64,000 nucleotides of DNA from Pseudomonadota bacterium. Lineage in GTDB: Bacteria > Myxococcota_A > UBA796 > UBA9615. The position numbers and the translations under genes were made by a program. The DNA lies in assembly GCA_024229515.1 (NCBI GenBank), contig JAAESI010000052.1:40764-104763 (forward strand). The letters run 5' to 3'. The notes beneath the pieces were generated by a model. The model saw nothing but the letters and a program-made list of their open reading frames with translations, ran no database searches and was not told where the DNA came from. Each line of letters begins with the position of its first letter. The stretch's first letter is position 1. This document shows, in pieces, positions 8,892 to 18,198 of the stretch.

Positions 8892-10325
8892 GTGCGCATC
8901 GCCATCTTGCAGGCTGGGGCAGCCGACGAATCACTGGCCCTGGCGGCCGCCGCGGGGGAGCTTCTCGCGCGTGGTCACACGGTGCGTTTGTTCCTCGAAG
9001 CGCAGGAGAAGCGGTTCGTTCAGAGCATCGCCCGGTTCCAGCCGGATCTGGCGATCGTGCAGGCCGCGCTCATGTCGCGGGTCTGGATCAAGCACGCCGT
9101 CGAACTGCTTCCGGCGGGCACACCGTCGATCCTCGTCGGCACCGCGGCCACCTTCGACGAGGAGATTCTGGAGGCCAGCGATGCGACCGCGGCCGTGCAG
9201 GGAGAACTCGACGACTCCCTCCCCCGGGCCGTCGAGGCGCTGCTCAGCAAGGACGGCGACCCCAGCGCGGTGCCCGGCTTCGTCTACCGCGACGACGCCG
9301 GCCGCATCCACAGCACCCCCTGGGCGGACGGCCCGCCGGAGTTCTCCGACGACCGCCCGCTGCCCCACCGCGACCTGTACTTCGACCCCTACCCGTTCAT
9401 GGGCCGGTTCCCGTGGAAGCGCTTTCAGACGGGCCGTGGGTGCGTGCACAGCTGCGGCTTTTGCTACCTCCCGGGGCTGCGCGAGTCGTACGGCGGGCTG
9501 AAGCCGAACGTGCGCCGCAAGTCGGTCCAGCGCGTCATCGACGAGGTGCTGGCGGTGCGCCGGAAGTGGCCGGTGGAGAACATCCACTTCGCCGACGACC
9601 TGTTCGCGCCGGGGAAGCCCTGGCTCGAAGAGTTCGCCGAGCGGTTCCCGCGCGAGGCGGGCATTCCGTTCAGCTGCAACACCTCCAGCGAGACGGTGAC
9701 CGAGTCGACCGCGCAGCTCCTTGCCAAGGCCGGCTGCCGGGTCGTCGGAATCGGGATCGAGTCGGGGGTCGAGACCAACCGCATGGACCAGCTGGGCCGG
9801 CCGACCCGCGACAACGCCATCGAGCGGGCCGCGGACCGGATCAAGCGGCACGGCATGCGGCTGCTGACCTTCAACATGATCGCCAACCCCGGCGAGACGC
9901 TGGAGGAGGCGCTGGAGACGCTGCGCTTCAACCAGCGGCTGGGGACGGACTACCCCCGCATCAACCTGGCCTACCCGCTCCCTGGAGGCTGGGTCGAGCA
10001 GGCTTCGATCGAGCGCGGGCTCGAGTTGCCCGACCCCGACAGTTTCGCGCGCGCCGACTACCGGGCGTGGTGCGTCGAGGGGGACGGCAAGCCGTTCGAG
10101 ATCCTCATGCGGCTGTTCCGGGTGTCGACGCGGCTGAACGTGCCGATGCCCGTGGTGCAGGCGCTGACGAAGGTCCCCTCACGCTCGCTGTTCGCGCCGC
10201 TGTGGCTCTACAACGCGTACGTGGAGAGCCGCTGGTCGGGCGTCGGTCCCGTCGATGCCCTTCGGTACGCGCGCCACGCCGGCGGACCGCTGCGGCGGGT
10301 GACGTACCACGAGTCGATTCCGTAG
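8892..10325 (+). CDS. B12-binding-domain radical SAM protein (second copy type)
   Basis: 477 aa from a GTG start. The N-terminal 130 residues resemble a degenerate cobalamin-binding domain (MRIAILQAGAADESLALAAAAGEL begins it). The radical SAM core carries C184-x3-C188-x2-C191 (GRGCVHSCGFCYLPG), later GIGIESGVE typical of the core, and a C-terminal extension. It differs from the radical SAM protein at 1538-2953 in most of its sequence, so it is a distinct enzyme. It is divergent from the SGNH gene, with 90 nt between starts, and nearly touches the convergent DUF2141 gene. The substrate is unknown; its neighbours are envelope glycan genes. Confidence 0.88.
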   Translation: MRIAILQAGAADESLALAAAAGELLARGHTVRLFLEAQEKRFVQSIARFQPDLAIVQAALMSRVWIKHAVELLPAGTPSILVGTAATFDEEILEASDATAAVQGELDDSLPRAVEALLSKDGDPSAVPGFVYRDDAGRIHSTPWADGPPEFSDDRPLPHRDLYFDPYPFMGRFPWKRFQTGRGCVHSCGFCYLPGLRESYGGLKPNVRRKSVQRVIDEVLAVRRKWPVENIHFADDLFAPGKPWLEEFAERFPREAGIPFSCNTSSETVTESTAQLLAKAGCRVVGIGIESGVETNRMDQLGRPTRDNAIERAADRIKRHGMRLLTFNMIANPGETLEEALETLRFNQRLGTDYPRINLAYPLPGGWVEQASIERGLELPDPDSFARADYRAWCVEGDGKPFEILMRLFRVSTRLNVPMPVVQALTKVPSRSLFAPLWLYNAYVESRWSGVGPVDALRYARHAGGPLRRVTYHESIP

Positions 10326-10329
10326 CGGC

Positions 10330-10788
10330 TCAGTCCTTCGCCATGTGCGACATCGACAGCGGCGTGACCGTCTGGTCCTCGCTCCCCACCGCGAACGCCG
10401 CGACCTCCCACTTCGGTCCGCCGGCCGGTCCGCCCTTGGCGCCGTTGGAGATCGCCACGTCCTCCCGAGGGATCCCGAGGAAGTTGGTACGTAGCTCGCC
10501 GTCGCCGTCCAGATCGTGGCACAGCGACAGGGCGTAGTCCCCGGGGGGGACGGCCGGCAGAGTCACCGTCAGCGTGGCGCCCGTGACCTTCGCGCTCGTG
10601 CGCAGGAACGCGGTCGACGGGTCGAAGGGGATGCGCGCGACCTCTCGGTACAGCAGCACCACGAGCTCTCCCTGGCCCACATGACGCAGGTTCGAGACGG
10701 GGATGGTGAGCGTCACGCCGTCGCCGGCGGGGGCCGAACTCGGCGCCGAGAGCAGCAGCATCGACAGCAAGAGGAGCGCGCGGGGCAT
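10330..10788 (-). CDS. Secreted DUF2141-family protein
   Basis: 152 aa with an N-terminal signal peptide (residues 1-21, ending APAG). The body is a beta domain of the DUF2141 type: L-V-V-L-LYRE, FLRTSAKVTG, LPAVPPGDYALSLCHDLDGDGELRTNFLGIPREDVAISN and GPKWEVAAF. The DLDGDG loop may bind Ca2+. The function of DUF2141 proteins is not established; they are small exported proteins. It is divergent from a polytopic membrane protein with only 31 nt between starts, so promoters must overlap the coding ends. Confidence 0.8.
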   Translation of the reverse strand: MPRALLLLSMLLLSAPSSAPAGDGVTLTIPVSNLRHVGQGELVVLLYREVARIPFDPSTAFLRTSAKVTGATLTVTLPAVPPGDYALSLCHDLDGDGELRTNFLGIPREDVAISNGAKGGPAGGPKWEVAAFAVGSEDQTVTPLSMSHMAKD

Positions 10789-10819
10789 CTCTCCAGAGGT
10801 AGCACGGCATGATCCCGTT

Positions 10820-12361
10820 GTGACGCGCGCATCCTGGCTCCCACTCGGACCGGTCGTGCTGCTGGTGATCCTCCGGGTCCTGCAGCTGCACCACGTCGAG
10901 CCGCTGCTGTACTCCCCCGAGCTCTACGGGCTCGCCTCGCTGGCGCAGGACCGCGCCGCGGGGACCGTGCCCGCCGGACTGGGTCTGGCCGAGTTCGTGG
11001 CCGCCTACCAGTACGGCCACTTCGCCCAGGGCACGCTGTTGGTCCAGCTCCTGACCGCCGCGTTCGGGCTCGACTCATTTCACTTCGTCGCCATCGGGTT
11101 CGAAGCGATCACGGTGCTCCTGGCCGGGGTCCTCGCGCTGCGGATCGGGGGGCCCCGGGGGATGGGACTTGGCCTCCTCCCGTGGCTGCTCCCGCCCGCG
11201 TTCGTGGTCGGCTGGCAGCTCATGCCGTACGGCAACCACACGGAATTCCTCGGGTTTGGGCTCGCGCTGGCGCTCCTGCTGCTGACCCCGATGGCGCAGT
11301 GGAGGCCCCGTCGGTGGGCGGGCGCGGTGGCGCTGTTGGCGCTCAGCGTCGTGCTGTACCGCCTCAGCGGAGCGCTGGTGGTGGGCTTCGCCGCGGCGGC
11401 TGCGGGGCAGGGATCCCGGGGCGGCGCGGTGGCGTTGGGGGTCGCGGGGCTGGCCGCCGGGGGGATGCTCCTGACCGCGTGGGCGGCGTGGCCGGGGGTC
11501 GGCTCGGAGGACACCTTCGCCAGCTTCCTCGCGCCCCGCGCCGCGCCCCGCTCCTTTGGCGAGGCGGGCTTCGCCCCGGGCTGGACGTGGGCGCTGTGGG
11601 GAGCCCCTCGAGGCATGCTCGGGGGGCTGCTGTGGCCCGCCGGGGTGGGGGCCGCGGCGGCCGCCGGGATGCTCGCGGGCAAGGACGTGGACGGCCTCCG
11701 TCCGGTGGGCCTGTTCGCCGCGGGGTGGGCCGGCGCGGGGATCCTCGTGCCGCTGCTGTTCGCGCCGCCGCACGGGGAGTACCTGCTCCCGGGCCTGTAC
11801 GGCGTGCTCGTGCTGAGCCTGCTGGGGCTCGCCCCCGCGGCCTCCCCGGCGGTGCGGCGGGCCGCCATGATCGGCCTGGGGTTGGCCGCACTGGCGGGGG
11901 CATCCGATGGCGTGCGCCTGCTGGGGCCGGGCTCGGCCGGCTACGACGGCCCCGCGTTCGAGCGCACCCTCGCCCTGGAGCACCTCGACGGCGACGAGAT
12001 CCCGTACTTCGCCGATCTGCTGGAGGGCGGGCGAGGAGACCGGTGGGTGGGGCGCGCCTCCGCCACTTGGAAGGTCGGCTGCCTGCCCCAGCCGCTGCGT
12101 CACCTCACCCCGCGTCTCCCCGACCCAACGGCATCAACCTGCGAGGGCTGGCCTCCGGGGGCGCTCGCCCGGCACCTGCTCGAGGTGGGGCCCGTGCCCC
12201 ATCCTCCGGAGCTTCGTTCGATCGGTCGAGGGGCCTGGATCGTGTGCGGGCGAGACGTCGATCGTGTGCGCGCGGCCGCCGAAGGGCTGCCTGCTGAGGC
12301 GGTGGAGGAGATCGTCCGAGGCGCCCGCGCAGAAGAGGTGCAAACGGCAGTTCGCCGTTGA
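10820..12361 (+). CDS. Polytopic membrane protein of unknown function
   Basis: 513 aa from a GTG at 10820, chosen because the residues upstream are unlike a protein start and would run into the divergent gene. About ten or more hydrophobic helices cover residues 5-370, rich in Ala/Leu/Gly, followed by a soluble tail of about 130 residues with several cysteines and histidines. The pattern of an N-terminal loop after the first helix (ELYGLASLAQDR) is reminiscent of GT-C glycosyltransferases such as GT39, but the usual acidic motif is not clear. I cannot assign a function. Context is the two-copy glycosyltransferase region. Confidence 0.65.
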   Translation: MTRASWLPLGPVVLLVILRVLQLHHVEPLLYSPELYGLASLAQDRAAGTVPAGLGLAEFVAAYQYGHFAQGTLLVQLLTAAFGLDSFHFVAIGFEAITVLLAGVLALRIGGPRGMGLGLLPWLLPPAFVVGWQLMPYGNHTEFLGFGLALALLLLTPMAQWRPRRWAGAVALLALSVVLYRLSGALVVGFAAAAAGQGSRGGAVALGVAGLAAGGMLLTAWAAWPGVGSEDTFASFLAPRAAPRSFGEAGFAPGWTWALWGAPRGMLGGLLWPAGVGAAAAAGMLAGKDVDGLRPVGLFAAGWAGAGILVPLLFAPPHGEYLLPGLYGVLVLSLLGLAPAASPAVRRAAMIGLGLAALAGASDGVRLLGPGSAGYDGPAFERTLALEHLDGDEIPYFADLLEGGRGDRWVGRASATWKVGCLPQPLRHLTPRLPDPTASTCEGWPPGALARHLLEVGPVPHPPELRSIGRGAWIVCGRDVDRVRAAAEGLPAEAVEEIVRGARAEEVQTAVRR

Positions 12362-12424
12362 CCCCCTGCAAGCAGGTCCCCCCTTCCGCCGTATCGGTAT
12401 CATCACGCCCGGCTAGGAGGGTCC

Positions 12425-13537
12425 ATGAAGCAGTTCCTCGAGAAGCTCGGAGAGTTCATCTCCACCGGCAAAATCAAAGGGTTCATCCTCCCTGCGATCG
12501 CGCTGCTGGTCGTCCTCGGAGGGATGCTCAGCGGAGGCCTCGGCCTGGCTGAGATCAGGCCCGGCGAGGCCGCCGTCATCTACAACACGGCCTTCGGCAA
12601 GACCGCCAAGGTCCGGCTCCAGCAGGGCACCCAGACGTTCATCCCGATCCTCCAGCGGGTCGAGATCCTGAACATCGAGCCCCACGTGCTCATCATGGAG
12701 GGCGAGGAGACCTATGCGGGCGAGGACCGCAACCGCGTGAACAAGCTGACGGTGCGCGCCCGCGACGGCTCCAAGCTCTGGTTCAACCGGCTGGAGATTC
12801 ACTACGAGGCCATTCCGTCCTCGGCCGACGTGCTGCACCGCTACCACGGCCTGGGCGACGCCTACGAGGGCACCCCCCTCATCGTGCAGTCCCGCGAGGT
12901 GCTGCGGAACGAGTTCGGCCGGTTCTCGTTCCTCGAGATCGCCGACCCGAGCAACTACGAGATCGCCACCAGCAAGGCCAAGGACGTGTTGAACGCCCGG
13001 ATGGAGCCGTACGGAATCCGCGTGACCCAGATCATCACGCCCAAACCGTCCTTCGGGAACCAGATCGAGCACGCCATCGAGGAGCGGCAGACCGCCGAGC
13101 AGCAGGTCGAAGTCGAGCTCGAAAAGCGCAACCGGATGATCGCCCAGAAGGACCGCCGGGTGCAGGACGTCACCGAGGCCAAGAACAAGGAGCACAAGGA
13201 CCTCATCGCCGTGCTGGAGGCCTCAGTGCAGGAGGCGAGCAACCGGCAGATCAGCACCAAGCGCGTGGCTGACGTCTATTACACCTCGACCGTCGCCCAG
13301 TGCGAGGCCGGCCGGGACGCCGACCTGACCCGCGCCGAAGCCAACAAGGACGCCTTCCGCCAGGAGGCTGAGGGGCTCGCGGCCCGGATCAAGGCGGTCG
13401 GTCAGCAGGGCGACGGCGCCCTCGACCTCGCCATCGCCGAGCACGTGTTCCCCCAGCTCGAGAACATCGAGGCAGCGCCGTTTGCGACCCTGCCGGCCAC
13501 CGTCGATGTGCTCTACAGCGCCGGGAAGGGAGAGTGA
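12425..13537 (+). CDS. SPFH/band 7 (prohibitin-like) membrane protein, first of pair
   Basis: 370 aa, with the ribosome site TAGGAGGG just upstream of the ATG. A membrane segment lies at about residues 18-45. An SPFH/band 7 domain follows (IRPGEAAVIYNTAFGKTAKVRLQQG at its start, to about residue 220), then a charged helical region rich in Glu/Lys/Arg/Gln (about 218-345). SPFH proteins form large membrane-bound rings that organise proteases or lipid domains (HflK/HflC, QmcA, prohibitin). It is the first gene of a three-gene run with a second SPFH gene and a coiled-coil membrane protein, in the same order logic as hflK-hflC. Direct orthology to HflK is not shown. Confidence 0.82.
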   Translation: MKQFLEKLGEFISTGKIKGFILPAIALLVVLGGMLSGGLGLAEIRPGEAAVIYNTAFGKTAKVRLQQGTQTFIPILQRVEILNIEPHVLIMEGEETYAGEDRNRVNKLTVRARDGSKLWFNRLEIHYEAIPSSADVLHRYHGLGDAYEGTPLIVQSREVLRNEFGRFSFLEIADPSNYEIATSKAKDVLNARMEPYGIRVTQIITPKPSFGNQIEHAIEERQTAEQQVEVELEKRNRMIAQKDRRVQDVTEAKNKEHKDLIAVLEASVQEASNRQISTKRVADVYYTSTVAQCEAGRDADLTRAEANKDAFRQEAEGLAARIKAVGQQGDGALDLAIAEHVFPQLENIEAAPFATLPATVDVLYSAGKGE

Positions 13538-13538
13538 C

Positions 13539-14573
13539 ATGAAGGCCCTCAACATCGTCAGCGTCATCGTGCTCGTGCTCTTCCTCATCCCTCCGCTGGG
13601 CTCTACCTACGTGGCGCCGGACGAGATCGGGGTGCGGCAGAGCCTGCTCACCGGCATCGACGAGAAGGACTTCGGCCAGGGGCGGGTTCTGTCTGTCCCG
13701 TTCATCCACACGGTCCACGTCCTGCCGAGCACCCTTCAGTACCTCAGCTTCGTGGGACCGCGGGCGCTGTCGCTGCGGACCAAGGAGAACAACACCTTCG
13801 ATGTCGACGTCACCATCGTCTACCGGGTCAAGGACGGTGAGGCGCACGACATCGTCGCCAAGGGGTTCAAGAACACCCTCCGCGATCGCGTGCTGTCGGT
13901 GTCGCAGGGCTTCCTCCGCGACCACCTCAGCAAGCTCTCCATCGAGGAGTTCCAGAGCCCGGAGGCGCGCGAGCTGGCCACCGCCACCGCCATCGAGCCG
14001 CTGAACGCGAAGCTGGCGCAGTACCACGTGGAGGTGCCGGACGCAGGCGTGCTCATCCGCGCGATCCGGTTCCGCGCCGACTACGAGGAGCGGCTGCAGT
14101 CCAAGCAGCAGTTGGCGGTCGAGCGGCTGCTGGATAGGGCCAAGGAGAAGGAGTCCGAGGCCCGCCAGGCGACCACCGACGTCGAGAAGGACATCGACAA
14201 GGCGGTCAAGATCGAGACCGAGACTTGGAACGGCGAGATCGAGCAGCTCAAAGCCGAGTTCGAGGTCGCGATCGCCGAGGTCGACGCGGTCACGACCCGC
14301 TACGACCGGGAGCGGCGGGCGGGGGCGGACGCCATCTGTTCGCGGGCCAACGCGGAGGGGGCGCGTGCGCTCGCGGTCGCGGAGGCGTACGGCGAACGTC
14401 TGCGCACCGAAGCGCTGAGCAGCCGCGCCGGTCGCACGTACTCCGCCATCAAGGCGGCGGAGAACTTCAAGATGGGCGAAATCCGGCTGAACTCCCTTGA
14501 TCCGGAGTTCCTGCAGGACTTCGGCTCCATGGAGGCGTGGCGGAAGTTCTTCCTAAGCAAGTCGGGGCGTTAG
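13539..14573 (+). CDS. SPFH/band 7 membrane protein, second of pair
   Basis: 344 aa from the ATG at 13539, 1 nt after the previous stop (TGACATG). Residues 5-25 are a membrane segment, followed by an SPFH domain (YVAPDEIGVRQSLLTG onward) and a long helical tail (about 185-300) rich in Glu/Lys/Arg/Ala. Very close spacing implies co-translation with the first SPFH protein and probably a hetero-oligomeric ring, as for HflK-HflC or prohibitins. The two are only distantly alike in sequence. Confidence 0.82.
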   Translation: MKALNIVSVIVLVLFLIPPLGSTYVAPDEIGVRQSLLTGIDEKDFGQGRVLSVPFIHTVHVLPSTLQYLSFVGPRALSLRTKENNTFDVDVTIVYRVKDGEAHDIVAKGFKNTLRDRVLSVSQGFLRDHLSKLSIEEFQSPEARELATATAIEPLNAKLAQYHVEVPDAGVLIRAIRFRADYEERLQSKQQLAVERLLDRAKEKESEARQATTDVEKDIDKAVKIETETWNGEIEQLKAEFEVAIAEVDAVTTRYDRERRAGADAICSRANAEGARALAVAEAYGERLRTEALSSRAGRTYSAIKAAENFKMGEIRLNSLDPEFLQDFGSMEAWRKFFLSKSGR

Positions 14574-14585
14574 ACTCCTCGCTCG

Positions 14586-15059
14586 ATGCTGACGCGGCTC
14601 ATCCTCTTCGTCGTGCTCGCCGGGTTCGTGGCCTGGTTCGTCTCCGTGGCCCGCAAGGAGTTGGCGTCGCAGCCGGACGCGAACATCCTGCGTGGAGCCA
14701 AGTCCCACAAGGCATTGGATCGGGCGCTCGTGCACCGTGAGGGCATCGCCAAGCTCGACGGTGAGGCCGACGTGCTCGCCGAGGCGGACAAAATCCTGGC
14801 GATGATGGCGGAGCTGGTCGAGCGCCGGGAGGTGCTCGCGGACATCCGCGACGACTCCGAGAGCGAGACCGCCCGAGCCGAGGTCGATGGCATCGACGTC
14901 GCCCTCGGGCGCAGCGAACAGCGGCTGAAGGAGGCCCTCGAACACCTCGTCACCGAACAGGTCGACGAGGTGCGCGCGGAGCTGAAGGCGGTCAGCACGG
15001 ATCTGCAGGACGAGGTGCGCGCCCGGCGCGAGATCCGCCAGACCGAGCGGGTCAACTGA
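14586..15059 (+). CDS. Single-pass membrane coiled-coil protein linked to the SPFH pair
   Basis: 157 aa. One N-terminal membrane helix (about residues 5-22) is followed by an almost entirely helical, highly charged region with heptad-like spacing (about 45-150), ending at a TGA. It starts 12 nt after the second SPFH gene and is likely in the same operon. No family is recognised. A partner or regulator of the SPFH ring is a reasonable guess from position and architecture only. Confidence 0.65.
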   Translation: MLTRLILFVVLAGFVAWFVSVARKELASQPDANILRGAKSHKALDRALVHREGIAKLDGEADVLAEADKILAMMAELVERREVLADIRDDSESETARAEVDGIDVALGRSEQRLKEALEHLVTEQVDEVRAELKAVSTDLQDEVRARREIRQTERVN

Positions 15060-15081
15060 TTCGAGGCTCGCTTGACCGAGG

Positions 15082-18000
15082 GTGCAACCCCGGCAAGGAT
15101 TGGACAGCGTGCAAGATGCCGAATCCGATGAGGTTGGGTCGGTCGGACTGATCGACGCGGTACCGGACATGGTAGTGGTGGTCGACGCCACCGGCACGAT
15201 TCAGTACGCCAACGCCGCGTCCGAAACGGTCCTGGGGTGGCCTCCCGACGAGCTCGTCGGGCAGAGCATCGCTGTGCTCATTCCCGAGGATCGCCGCTCC
15301 AGCCACCGCCACATGGTCGCCGGCTTCTTCCTCTCGCCGTCGGATCGGGTCATGGGCTCCCGCCGCATCGACGGCCTCCACCGGGACGGCCACGTGGTCG
15401 CCGTCGACATCCGGATCGCCCCCCGCCGCAATCGCGGGGACGTGGTCGCCGTCGTGCGGGACATCTCGGATCTGCGCCGGGCCCAGGAGAAGGCCGACCG
15501 CTCGGTCCACGAGCTGGCGGCGATGAACAGCCGCTTGCGGAGCGTGCTGGAGGACCGCAACCGGCTGCTCGGGGTCGCTGCCCACGACCTGCGCAACCCC
15601 CTCACCACGATCGTCGCGCTGTCGGACGCGATGCTGCACGGCGTCGAACCCCAGAGCACGGCCGCGGAGGGGCTCGAGACGGTCGTCGAGTCCAGTCTCT
15701 ACATGCGGGACCTGGTCGACGACCTGCTGGAGTGGTCCTCGCTGGAGGCGGGGAGCCTGCGGCTGGATCCGCAACAGGTGGACCTCCGAGCGCTGGTGGC
15801 GGCGGCGGGACGGCAGCTGCGTCCGATCGGACGGAGCAAAGGCGTCGAGTTGCACATCGAGTTCCCGGACGAGTTCCCGATGGTGTCCGTGGATGCAGCG
15901 AAGTTCCGGCAGGTCGTCCACAACCTCGTCGGCAACGCGATCAAGTTCACCCCTTCGGGCGGTCGGGTCGAGCTGGTGCTCAAGCAGGAGAACGGCCACT
16001 GCTGCCTGCTGGTCAAGGACCAGGGGCCGGGGCTGTCCGCCGAGGACACCGAGCGGATCTTCCTGCCGTTCCAGAAGGGCTTGAGCAAGGCCACCGCGGG
16101 CGAGTTCTCAGCGGGGCTCGGGCTGGCGATTGTGCAGCGCATCGTCGACGGCCATGGCGGAGAGATCCAGCTGCACTCCAAGCCCGGGCAGGGGGCGGTG
16201 TTCGAGGTCTGCCTGCCCCTCGACGGCGGGCCCGTAGCCGCGCTGTCGGCCCTCGCGGAGACGTCGCCGACACTCAAGATCCCGGCGGTGCGCAGCGCCG
16301 GGGACGAGCCCGGGCGGGCGACCGTGCTGGGGCTGATCGACGGCCTGCTCCGGGAAGCGCCGGTGGCCTGCTTGCTCGTGGACGCGGCGGGCGTGATCGT
16401 CACCGCCAACAAGCGGGCCCACGCGCTCTTCGGCGTGCCTCCCGGGCAGCTCCGATCCCAGGGCCTGTCGATGCTGGTGCCGGTGGCGTTCCGCGAGCAG
16501 CACAAGCTCATGATCCAGCGCTTCTTCAAGAGCCCAGCGGCTCGGGCCATGGGGACCGGCCCGGTCATCCGGGGGCTGCACGCCACGGGTCGGGAGCTGC
16601 CGCTGCAGGTGGGCCTCGGGCTGGTGGAGGTTGGCTCGGAGCTGTTCGCGTTGGCGGTGGCCGAGGATCTGTCGGAGCGGCTCGCCGCCCGCCGCGAGGC
16701 TGAGGAAGCCGTCGCGCGCCTCCAGCAGGGGTCCGCCACGGACCGCCTCGTCGCCGAGAGCGAGCTGGGGCTGCTCGTCTTCAGCGCATCCGGAGATCGG
16801 CTCCTGTTCGCCAACCCGGCCGGTCGCAGCCTGCTCGAGGAGACCGGCATGGAGCCGGTGCTGGGGCTCACCTCCAGCGGGTGGGACAAGCCGATCCGGC
16901 TGACTGCGCTCGACTTCGGTGGCTCGCCGCGGTCGATCGAGGGCGCCGCCCGCCCGACCGAGTGGGAGGGCCAGCCGGCGCGGCTGGTGCAGCTGCGCGA
17001 CGTGACCGCCCGTGAGCGCCTGCACGACCAGCTGCTGACGATCGAGAAGCTGGGGCTCGTGGGGCAGCTCGCCTCCAACGTGGCCCACGACTTCAACAAC
17101 CTGCTGGCGAAGATTCAGGGCGCCCTGGAGCTCGCCCGGTCCGAGACGACCTCGATCGAGCAGGTCACGCGGTTGGCCGAGATCGAGCGCTCCGTCGAGC
17201 TCGGCGCCGAGCTCACCAGCCGCCTGCTGTTCCTCAGCCGGAAGACCGTGGGGACGGTGACCGCCGTCGACATGCGGTCCGTCGTGCTCGACATCGAGCC
17301 GCTGATGCGTCAGCTCGTGCCCAAGGAGATCGCCCTGCTGCTGGACGTGCCCAAGGAGGTCCTGGCCGTGCAGGGCGACCCCGTGCAGCTGGAGCAGGTG
17401 GTGATGAACCTGGTCACCAACGCCCGGGACGCCTGCCTGGAACAGGCGCGGGTGGGGGCGACGATCGAGGTCCGCCTCCGGGCGTTGGACGCGGGCACGC
17501 GGCTGCACTCAGACGTCGGCGCGGCCGACCCCGACATCGGCATCGCTCGCGTCGCGCTCGAGGTCGTTGACAACGGGTCGGGCATGACCGCGGAGGTTCT
17601 CGAGAAGATCTTCGAGCCCTTCTTCACCACCCGCGAGACGGGGCGGGGGACCGGGCTCGGCCTCGCCAGCGTGCGTGCGGTGGTCGAGCGCTGCAACGGA
17701 CGGATCGCCGTGAACAGCGACCCGGGGTTGGGGTCGTCGTTCACGCTGGTCCTGCCCCGGGTTCCGGGGGAGGACGGAGTCTGGTCCGGCTCCCAGGCGT
17801 TCAGCCGCGTGCCCGGCAAGCGCACCGTGCTGGTGGTCGATGACGAGTCGGCGATCCGACGAATCCTGGTGGAGCACCTCCGCCGCGAGGGGCTCCAGAC
17901 CTACGACGCCGCGACGGCGGTGGCTGCCCTGGCGGTGGCGGACAAGCTCGAGTACCTGGACCTGCTCGTCACCGACCTGGTGATGCCCGAGGTCGACGGG

Positions 18001-18195
18001 TGGGCCCTCGCGGAGCAGCTGCGGGAGACGCGGCCCAACCTCGCGGTGCTGCTGATGACCGGGTACGGGCACGACGTGTTGGCCTCCCACGTCGTCGACG
18101 TCGACAGCATCGAGTTGCTGAGCAAGCCGTTCCGGTTGGCCGAAGCGACGGCGAAGGTGACGGCGCTGCTGGCGTCGACCCCCGAAGAAGACTGA
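15082..18195 (+). CDS. Hybrid sensor histidine kinase with two kinase cores and a C-terminal receiver
   Basis: 1037 aa from a GTG at 15082; a GTG nine codons later is an alternative start. Domains in order: PAS (about 20-130); HisKA with H168 (AAHDLRNPL) and an HATPase (NAIKFTPSGG, DQGPGL, GLGLAIV) to about 385; a second PAS (about 410-545); a short third sensor-like segment; a second HisKA with H669 (NVAHDFNNLL, NtrB-like) and an HATPase (DNGSGM, GTGLGLASV); and a receiver domain from about 915 with phospho-acceptor D965 (TDLVMPEVDGW). No membrane segment is evident, so it is probably cytoplasmic. Two complete kinase modules of different subtypes in one chain are unusual. No response regulator with a DNA-binding domain is adjacent. 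Confidence 0.9.
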   Translation: MQPRQGLDSVQDAESDEVGSVGLIDAVPDMVVVVDATGTIQYANAASETVLGWPPDELVGQSIAVLIPEDRRSSHRHMVAGFFLSPSDRVMGSRRIDGLHRDGHVVAVDIRIAPRRNRGDVVAVVRDISDLRRAQEKADRSVHELAAMNSRLRSVLEDRNRLLGVAAHDLRNPLTTIVALSDAMLHGVEPQSTAAEGLETVVESSLYMRDLVDDLLEWSSLEAGSLRLDPQQVDLRALVAAAGRQLRPIGRSKGVELHIEFPDEFPMVSVDAAKFRQVVHNLVGNAIKFTPSGGRVELVLKQENGHCCLLVKDQGPGLSAEDTERIFLPFQKGLSKATAGEFSAGLGLAIVQRIVDGHGGEIQLHSKPGQGAVFEVCLPLDGGPVAALSALAETSPTLKIPAVRSAGDEPGRATVLGLIDGLLREAPVACLLVDAAGVIVTANKRAHALFGVPPGQLRSQGLSMLVPVAFREQHKLMIQRFFKSPAARAMGTGPVIRGLHATGRELPLQVGLGLVEVGSELFALAVAEDLSERLAARREAEEAVARLQQGSATDRLVAESELGLLVFSASGDRLLFANPAGRSLLEETGMEPVLGLTSSGWDKPIRLTALDFGGSPRSIEGAARPTEWEGQPARLVQLRDVTARERLHDQLLTIEKLGLVGQLASNVAHDFNNLLAKIQGALELARSETTSIEQVTRLAEIERSVELGAELTSRLLFLSRKTVGTVTAVDMRSVVLDIEPLMRQLVPKEIALLLDVPKEVLAVQGDPVQLEQVVMNLVTNARDACLEQARVGATIEVRLRALDAGTRLHSDVGAADPDIGIARVALEVVDNGSGMTAEVLEKIFEPFFTTRETGRGTGLGLASVRAVVERCNGRIAVNSDPGLGSSFTLVLPRVPGEDGVWSGSQAFSRVPGKRTVLVVDDESAIRRILVEHLRREGLQTYDAATAVAALAVADKLEYLDLLVTDLVMPEVDGWALAEQLRETRPNLAVLLMTGYGHDVLASHVVDVDSIELLSKPFRLAEATAKVTALLASTPEED

Positions 18196-18198
18196 CGA

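Noticed and set aside
7822..8934. Upstream extension of the giant membrane protein to a 1925-residue frame starting at 8934
   Set aside because: The added residues are Arg/Pro/Gly-rich nonsense antisense or out-of-frame to the SGNH gene; the ATG at 7821 gives a proper membrane start in an ATGA overlap.
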